Source of the DNA: Kitasatospora sp. A2-31
GTDB lineage: Bacteria > Actinomycetota > Actinomycetes > Streptomycetales > Streptomycetaceae
Direction of reading: 5' to 3'
Assembly: GCF_022288725.1 (NCBI RefSeq)
Contig: NZ_JAKNTA010000004.1
Span: 62,001 to 126,000 of the forward strand
Length of the DNA: 64,000 bases
Shown here: piece by piece, positions 59,196 through 64,000 of the stretch
How positions within the stretch are numbered: the stretch's first letter is position 1
Layout of the letters: the number at the start of each line of letters is the position of its first letter
Position numbers and translations under genes: made by a program
The notes under the pieces: generated by a model
Databases searched by the model: none
The model's input: the letters and a program-made list of their open reading frames with translations, nothing else
What the model was told of the DNA's origin: nothing

Positions 59196-60418
59196 AGCAG
59201 GCCGCCCATGTGGTCGTCCCCGGCGAGGAGTTGCCAGGAGTGGTCCGGGGTCGCGAAGGCCTCGGGGTCGACGGCGGCCACCGCGTGCTCGGCCACGTGG
59301 CCCAGCAGCGCCTGCGGGTCGAAGACCGCCCAGGCCGTGCGGGTCCGCCCGTCCTCCCAGCGCCGCCACTCGGCACGCAGCCGCTCGCGCGTCCAGAGCG
59401 CGAACAGCAGCGCGGAGAGGTCCCGGTTGAGGTAGGCCGCGGGTACGCCTGGGTCGTGCCAGGCGGGCAGCTCCAGCCGGCCGGTGGCACCGTCGAGGGC
59501 GATCACCAGGTCGTGCGGCCAGTGCGCGAGGGCGAGGTGGTCGCGCTGGTACTCGCGCTCGGCGGCCGATTCCGCCTCGTCGGCGGAGCCGAAGTCCTCC
59601 GGGTGGGCCGCGGCCATCGTCCGCAGCGGCCCGGTGGCGGCGACGTCGAGCAGGGCGCCGCCGACCGGCAGGCCGAGCTCGGTGAGCAGTCGGCGGGTGG
59701 GGCCGTGGGTGAGTACGTCCGGCAGCTCGTCGGGGTGGAAGCGCCGGATGCCCGCGGTGTCGGTGCGGGCGCTGAGCTCGGCGAGGTCGGCGACGAGCTC
59801 GGGGGTTATCTCGTACGCCAGGGAGCCGGGCCCGTCCGGAACGCCGGGCAGGGCGCCCCAGGCGAGGGAGCGGACCAGCAGGGCCGTGTCCCAGTGCGCA
59901 GGCGGGGCGGCGTCGTCCCGGAACAGTGCCGGGTCGATCGCCCGCATCCGCTGCCGGACGACGTCGACCACCCCGGCGACGACCGCCGGTCCGCGCTGGC
60001 CGTCGATCGCCTCGGGCTCCTCGGCGGCCAGGGCCGCCGCGTCGACCTCGCGGAGCAGCTCGACGAGCTGGGGCAGACCGGTCGCGAGCGGGTCGCGGCG
60101 GAGCACGCCGGCGCGTCGGCCGGCCAGGAAGACCTCGCCGGTCACGCCGTCGAGGAGGACGGCGTCACCCTGGTGGGCGGCGTGGGCGGTGTAGGTGGTC
60201 TCGCCGAGGACGAAGAGGTGTTCCTTGCCGCCCTCCTCCGCCGCGTCGCTGAACGCCTCCAGGGGTGGCGCGCCGAGGGTATAGAAGTCGAGGAAGGCGG
60301 CCGTCTCCGGCACTCCCTCCGCAGTCAGGAAGTCCCGGCTGGGCTGGTGCGCGAGCCCGTCCGGCAGCTCCGCGGACTCCAGCCGCAGGCGCCCGCCCCA
60401 ATCCTGCTCGATGCCCAC
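59189..60418 (-). CDS. SUKH-4-like immunity protein, apparent double domain
   Basis: A 409-residue protein from GTG 60418. The N-terminal half (LTAEGVPETAAFLDFYTLGA, HLFVLGETTYTAHAAHQGDAV) and the C-terminal half (LTHGPTRRLLTELGLPVGGA, DLVIALDGATGRLELP, YLNRDLSALLFALWTRERL) each carry the strand pattern of SUKH-4 domains, which neutralise polymorphic or contact-dependent toxins. The second half is the better match. No secretion gene, toxin or WXG-type partner is adjacent, so it may be an orphan immunity gene. It overlaps the DUF4188 3' end by 7 bp, tail to tail. Confidence 0.7.
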   Translation of the reverse strand: MGIEQDWGGRLRLESAELPDGLAHQPSRDFLTAEGVPETAAFLDFYTLGAPPLEAFSDAAEEGGKEHLFVLGETTYTAHAAHQGDAVLLDGVTGEVFLAGRRAGVLRRDPLATGLPQLVELLREVDAAALAAEEPEAIDGQRGPAVVAGVVDVVRQRMRAIDPALFRDDAAPPAHWDTALLVRSLAWGALPGVPDGPGSLAYEITPELVADLAELSARTDTAGIRRFHPDELPDVLTHGPTRRLLTELGLPVGGALLDVAATGPLRTMAAAHPEDFGSADEAESAAEREYQRDHLALAHWPHDLVIALDGATGRLELPAWHDPGVPAAYLNRDLSALLFALWTRERLRAEWRRWEDGRTRTAWAVFDPQALLGHVAEHAVAAVDPEAFATPDHSWQLLAGDDHMGGLLY

Positions 60419-60651
60419 GCCTGGCCACCCCCGGGTTGATGATCGTTGATCACCGCCGACCCTAGCGGGCCTCACCGACAGCGCTGCGGCCAGGGCGGCC
60501 CATGGCGGCTCGGCCCGGCTCAGGGCAGCTCAGGGGGCTCAGGGCGTCTCGTGGCGGGGGCGGTGGTGGTGAGTGGTGGTGGGCGCGGCGGGTGGCGCGG
60601 TCGGGGGTGTCGTGCGGCGGCGGAGCCCGTCCGCCGTGAGAGCGTCGGTGC

Positions 60652-61311
60652 ATGGTGGTCGCGGAGGAAGGCGGACGCGGGGCGGCCGTGGTGCACGAGG
60701 TGCCGTACTACGCGCAGTGGGAGTCGCCCGAGCTGGTGCGGGAGATCATCGCCGGCTCGGTGAGTGCGGCGGACGATCCGCGCTGGGGCGCGTCGGGGGC
60801 CGCCACACCGGAGGAGTACGAGTACTGGTCCTGGCGGCTCTGCGGGGTCGCCTGCCTGCGGATGGCGCTCGACCACTGGTGGGGCGTCGCGCCGTCGGCG
60901 ATGACGCTGGCCGGTGAGTGCCTATCGGCCGGCGCCTACGAGCGTGACGGCGACCGGGTGCGCGGGCTGATCCACACGCCCTTCGCCACCTACGTCCACG
61001 ATCGCTGGGGACTCACCGCTCAGGCAAGGGAGTTGACGCCCGAGGAGGTGTCGGCCGAGGTGGCCGCCGGGCGGCTGGTCATGCTGTCGGTGCACCCGGC
61101 GGTCCGGCACCCGGACGGGCCCGAGCCGCAGCGGCGGGGCGGGCACCTGGTGCTCGCGGTGGGTACGACGGGGACGGCGCTGGTGATCCACAACCCTTCG
61201 GGGTTCGCGGGCGAGTCGCAGGCGTACGCGCACGTCCCGTGGCGGCACTTCGAGCGGTTCTACTCCGGCCGGGGGATCGTCCTCGGCCCGCCGGAGGCCG
61301 TCGACGGTTGA
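60652..61311 (+). CDS. C39-like cysteine peptidase
   Basis: A 219-residue papain-like protein without a signal peptide or ABC-transporter domain. The catalytic set reads Cys64 in WSWRLCGVACLRMAL, His165 in RRGGHLVLAVG and Asn181 in IHNPSG (Asn in place of the usual Asp). HEVPYYAQWE matches the N-terminal strand of C39_2-type domains. No leader-peptide precursor is visible nearby. It may be a stand-alone processing or amidase-like enzyme. ATG 60652; the preceding region is G-rich and shows no strong ribosome site. Confidence 0.7.
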   Translation: MVVAEEGGRGAAVVHEVPYYAQWESPELVREIIAGSVSAADDPRWGASGAATPEEYEYWSWRLCGVACLRMALDHWWGVAPSAMTLAGECLSAGAYERDGDRVRGLIHTPFATYVHDRWGLTAQARELTPEEVSAEVAAGRLVMLSVHPAVRHPDGPEPQRRGGHLVLAVGTTGTALVIHNPSGFAGESQAYAHVPWRHFERFYSGRGIVLGPPEAVDG

Positions 61312-61333
61312 GGTGGTCGAGGTGGCCGAGTCG

Positions 61334-61354
61334 GGTGGCCGGTGGCCGGTGGCC
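61334..61354. repeat. 7-bp tandem repeat
   Basis: GGTGGCC three times in tandem after the C39-like gene. Confidence 0.7.
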
Positions 61355-61391
61355 GGTGGACGTCCGGCCGCGCTGGGCGTGACCCGTTCGG

Positions 61392-61423
61392 GTGAGCTGC
61401 GCCGCGCGTGAGCTGCGCCGCGC
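61392..61423. repeat. 16-bp direct repeat
   Basis: GTGAGCTGCGCCGCGC at 61392-61407 and again at 61408-61423, between convergent genes. Confidence 0.8.
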
Positions 61424-61479
61424 GCGAACCCGCCTCGGTGGCGGTCGCACGCGGCGCGGGGTATCGGCTCACGCACGGG

Positions 61480-62337
61480 TCAGGCCGTCGTCTCCGGCAG
61501 TCCGATCGGATTGACCGGGGGCAGGGCGGCGCGACAGAGTGCCGCGATCGGCTTGAGCGCGCCGGCGAGCCGGTCCAGTTCGGCGCGCGGCTGGTCCTGC
61601 CAGACCCGGGCGGCGGCCAGGTCGGTGGCCGCCTCCAGCGCCTGGTGGCGGAGCCGCCCGGACTCGGTGATCGCCCCGTGCTCGGTGAGCCAGCCGCGTT
61701 CCGCCAGCCGGGCGGTGGCCGCGTCCCATTCCTCGTCCGTCCAGCCGCGCATCGGCTGGATCGCCTCGCGCCGGGCGTCCAGGGCGCAGCGCACCACCAG
61801 CGCCTCACAGCCGTCCAGCCCGGCCGCGACCAGGGCGCCGACGTGCCCGTCGCCCCGGTGCTCGCGCATCACCGTGGCTGCCTGCCAGAGCCGCCCGTAC
61901 AGGCCGGTCGGCCGGGGGAGCGCGGCGTTCGCGGCGGCCAGCACCCGGCCCGCGCAGTCCAACCGGGAGACGGCCTGCTCCAGCCGCTCGGTGACCAGCT
62001 CGATCCGCTCCCGCTCGACGTGTTCGAGCAGCCGTTCCAGCGTCGCCGAGGCTCCCTCGACCCGGGCCGCCAGCGTGGTCTCCGGATCGGCGCGCTTCCA
62101 GACGTCCGGGAGCGCGCGCTCCACCATCCCCGGCGCGAACCCGAAGAATGCGGCCACCACCGGCGGGGCGTCCACCGGGCCCAGCGGCGCCGCGCGGCCG
62201 GCGAAGTAGCCGCGCCAGCCGCCGCGCAGTCCGGCGGCCTCGAAGGCGGCGCGCGCCTCGGGTGCGAAGTAGGTGATGGCGTGCACCGGCTCGAAGAGCC
62301 ACCAGAGAGCGCGGGCGGGGTGGACGGGACCGGTCAA
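61480..62337 (-). CDS. SCO6745-like protein with helical/HTH fold
   Basis: A 285-residue protein of the type found widely in actinomycetes under the SCO6745 name. It begins at TTG 62337 (LTGPVHPARALWWLFEPVHA), with GAGGAAGG 7 nt upstream. Features are ITYFAPEARAAFEAAGLRG, VVAAFFGFAPGMVERALPDV and a C-terminal winged-helix-like segment (RGWTDEEWDAATARLAERGW, ITESGRLRHQALEAATD). The last part resembles MarR-like DNA binding, but no regulator role is proven. Convergent with the C39-like gene and divergent from rpe. Confidence 0.75.
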   Translation of the reverse strand: MTGPVHPARALWWLFEPVHAITYFAPEARAAFEAAGLRGGWRGYFAGRAAPLGPVDAPPVVAAFFGFAPGMVERALPDVWKRADPETTLAARVEGASATLERLLEHVERERIELVTERLEQAVSRLDCAGRVLAAANAALPRPTGLYGRLWQAATVMREHRGDGHVGALVAAGLDGCEALVVRCALDARREAIQPMRGWTDEEWDAATARLAERGWLTEHGAITESGRLRHQALEAATDLAAARVWQDQPRAELDRLAGALKPIAALCRAALPPVNPIGLPETTA

Positions 62338-62588
62338 CGGAGGGCCTTCCTCGGAGGGGAGCGCCGGGGCGCGCGGACGGTGGGAGGCGCCGCACAGGGC
62401 GGATGGCCGGCCGCACAAGGCTGATGACCGCGGCGGCGGCCGGGGTAACCCGCATGCGGTGTGACGAGGGTCACGGTGAGGTCTCACGCCTCGGAACCCG
62501 CCCCGTTCGGTCCCTCCGGCCTGCCGAGAGATGATGGGCCGAGGTGCCCGTTCCCGGCACCGGAACCCTCGCACGAAGGCATTCGGTA

Positions 62589-63272
62589 ATGGCGCAGATC
62601 AACCCCAGCATCCTGTCCGCGGACTTCGCGCGGCTCGCCGAGGAGGCCGAGGCCGTCAGGGGATCGGACTGGCTGCACGTCGACGTGATGGACAACCACT
62701 TCGTGCCCAACCTGACGCTGGGCGTCCCGATCGTGGAGTCGCTGGCCCGGGCCACCGACATCCCGCTCGACTGCCACCTGATGATCGAGGACCCGGACCG
62801 CTGGGCCCCGCAGTACGTCGAGGCCGGCGCCGGCTCGGTCACCTTCCACGTCGAGGCCGCGGCCGCGCCCGTCCGCCTCGCCCGCGAGATCCGGGCCAAG
62901 GGCGCCCGCGCGTCCATGGCTCTGAAGCCCGGCACGCCGATCGAGCCGTTCGAGGACCTGCTGCCCGAGCTGGACATGCTGCTGATCATGACCGTCGAGC
63001 CCGGCTTCGGCGGCCAGGCGTTCCTCGACATCATGCTGCCCAAGATCCGTCGCACCCGGGAACTGATCGACAAGCACGGGCTGGAGCTCTGGCTGCAGGT
63101 GGACGGCGGGGTCTCGGCGGGCACCATCGAGCGCTGCGCCGAGGCGGGCGCCGACGTCTTCGTGGCCGGCTCCGCGGTCTACGGCGCGGAGGACCCGGCC
63201 GAGGCGGTCGCCAAGCTGCGCGCGCTCGCGGACGCGGCGACGGCCGACGCCTGGTGGGCCTGCGGGCACTGA
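62589..63272 (+). CDS. rpe: ribulose-phosphate 3-epimerase
   Basis: A 227-residue TIM-barrel metal enzyme linking ribulose-5-P and xylulose-5-P in the pentose phosphate pathway. [28 protein letters not shown] (metal Asp/His), [19 protein letters not shown] and QVDGGVS are all present. ATG 62589 has GAAGG 10 nt upstream. It marks the return of the core order after the accessory block and is followed by a long palindrome. Confidence 0.96.
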   Translation: MAQINPSILSADFARLAEEAEAVRGSDWLHVDVMDNHFVPNLTLGVPIVESLARATDIPLDCHLMIEDPDRWAPQYVEAGAGSVTFHVEAAAAPVRLAREIRAKGARASMALKPGTPIEPFEDLLPELDMLLIMTVEPGFGGQAFLDIMLPKIRRTRELIDKHGLELWLQVDGGVSAGTIERCAEAGADVFVAGSAVYGAEDPAEAVAKLRALADAATADAWWACGH

Positions 63273-63368
63273 GGCCAGGCGGGGGCACTGGTCACGCGGC
63301 GGGCGCCGCCGTCCGCTCACCGCCCGCTCAACGCGTTGCTCGCCCTCCGCTCCGCCGCCGCTTGCCGT

Positions 63369-63412
63369 CCGACCGCCCGCCGATCGGTCGCGACCGATCG
63401 GCGAGCGGTCGG
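63369..63412. terminator. 44-nt nested palindrome after rpe
   Basis: The inner 24 nt is perfectly palindromic: GCCGATCGGTCG (63379-63390) then CGACCGATCGGC (63391-63402). Outer arms CCGACCGC (63369-63376) and GCGGTCGG (63405-63412) add 8 bp after a 2-nt internal loop. It could be a terminator or a protein-binding site. Confidence 0.6.
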
Positions 63413-63516
63413 CGCCCGGCTCGCCGGGTGGAGGAACCCGCCGGGGTGCTGGATGATCGTGTTCGACGACCCCGGCCCCGGGCCGGTCCCGACCCGTTCG
63501 GTGGAGGATCCGCGAC

Positions 63517-64000
63517 ATGAGCAACCTCGACCTCAAGCCCGCGCCGACCCGCTGCGGCGGCGAGGCCGGCGCCGGCCCGGTGAAGGAACTGCTGACCGGC
63601 CGTCAGGTGCCCCTCGGCGAGAGCACGGTGGTGCGCCGCCTGCTGCCCAACCTCGGCCGCCGGATGGTCGGCGCCTGGTGCTTCGTCGACCACTACGGCC
63701 CGGACGACATCGCCGACGAACCCGGAATGCAGGTCCCGCCTCACCCGCACATGGGCCTGCAGACCGTGAGCTGGCTCCACCAGGGCGAGGTCCTGCACCG
63801 CGACAGCCTCGGCAGCCTGCAGACCGTCCGCCCCTACGAGCTGGGCCTGATGACCTCCGGCCGGGCGATCTCGCACTCCGAGGAGTCCCCGCGCCCCCAC
63901 GCCCGCTACCTCCACGGCGCCCAGCTCTGGGTGGCCCTCCCGGACGCCCACCGGCACACCGACCCGGCCTTCGAGCACCACGCCGACCTGCCCGTCGTCA
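63517..64000 (+). CDS. pirin-family protein (3' end outside window)
   Basis: Coding runs from ATG 63517 (GGTGGAGGA 9 nt upstream) to the right edge without a stop, 161 residues visible. The pirin cupin core is present: LLPNLGRRMVGAWCFVDHYG, then PHPHMGLQTVSWLHQGEVLH and the ligands HPHM and SHSEE (metal-binding His/Glu), typical of N-terminal pirin domains. Pirins are iron-binding cupins, some with quercetinase activity. The complete gene would be roughly twice this length. Confidence 0.92.
   Translation, partial: MSNLDLKPAPTRCGGEAGAGPVKELLTGRQVPLGESTVVRRLLPNLGRRMVGAWCFVDHYGPDDIADEPGMQVPPHPHMGLQTVSWLHQGEVLHRDSLGSLQTVRPYELGLMTSGRAISHSEESPRPHARYLHGAQLWVALPDAHRHTDPAFEHHADLPVV

Overview
The window is high-GC actinobacterial chromosome, almost certainly Streptomycetaceae (Streptomyces or Kitasatospora). 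It carries bldD with both c-di-GMP binding motifs, an actinobacterial-type IHF, GTG and TTG starts, and the gene order alaS-ruvX-mltG-aro-efp-nusB-bldD-pyr-ihf-gmk-rpoZ-coaBC-metK-priA-def-fmt-rsmB that I remember from sequenced streptomycetes. I see no tRNA, rRNA, insertion sequence, prophage or CRISPR array.

1-12.8 kb: two small membrane-associated proteins, alaS and ruvX overlap or nearly touch. Two tandem mltG paralogues follow, then the shikimate genes aroE, aroC, aroK, aroB and aroQ and a P-loop protein. 12.9-17.6 kb looks like insertion relative to the core order: a Nei-type glycosylase, a TagF-like transferase, an ArsR-type regulator divergent from a NiCoT nickel/cobalt transporter that is preceded by a clear cobalamin riboswitch, and a cysteine-free ribosomal protein L33 preceded by a Zur-box-like palindrome. 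This reads as a small metal-homeostasis island.

17.8-23 kb: pepP-like peptidase, efp, nusB, two extra genes (double-hotdog thioesterase, unknown protein), then bldD with a BldD-box palindrome upstream. 23.1-33.3 kb is the pyrimidine operon pyrR-pyrB-pyrC-(membrane protein)-carA-carB-pyrD-pyrF. A PyrR-type RNA hairpin in its leader pairs with the pyrR Shine-Dalgarno, and a U-tailed terminator ends it. 33.5-44 kb holds ihf, gmk, rpoZ, coaBC, metK, a helicase-motif-less priA, a small HTH protein, def, fmt and rsmB.

44-62.5 kb is accessory, lying between rsmB and rpe. Its most interesting part is a minus-strand, translationally coupled five-gene set (PhyH-type dioxygenase, unknown protein, fold-III PLP decarboxylase, GNAT acetyltransferase, MFS transporter). 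Its composition suggests a small undescribed amino-acid or amine-derived biosynthetic cluster; a near-perfect DasR-type operator and another inverted repeat lie in the long region upstream. The rest includes a secreted 124-residue protein, hydrolases, an AhpD-like protein, a membrane Ser/Thr kinase, an aldo/keto reductase, a TetR/DUF4188 pair, an orphan double SUKH-4-like protein, a C39-like protease and an SCO6745-like protein. The window ends with rpe and the start of a pirin gene.
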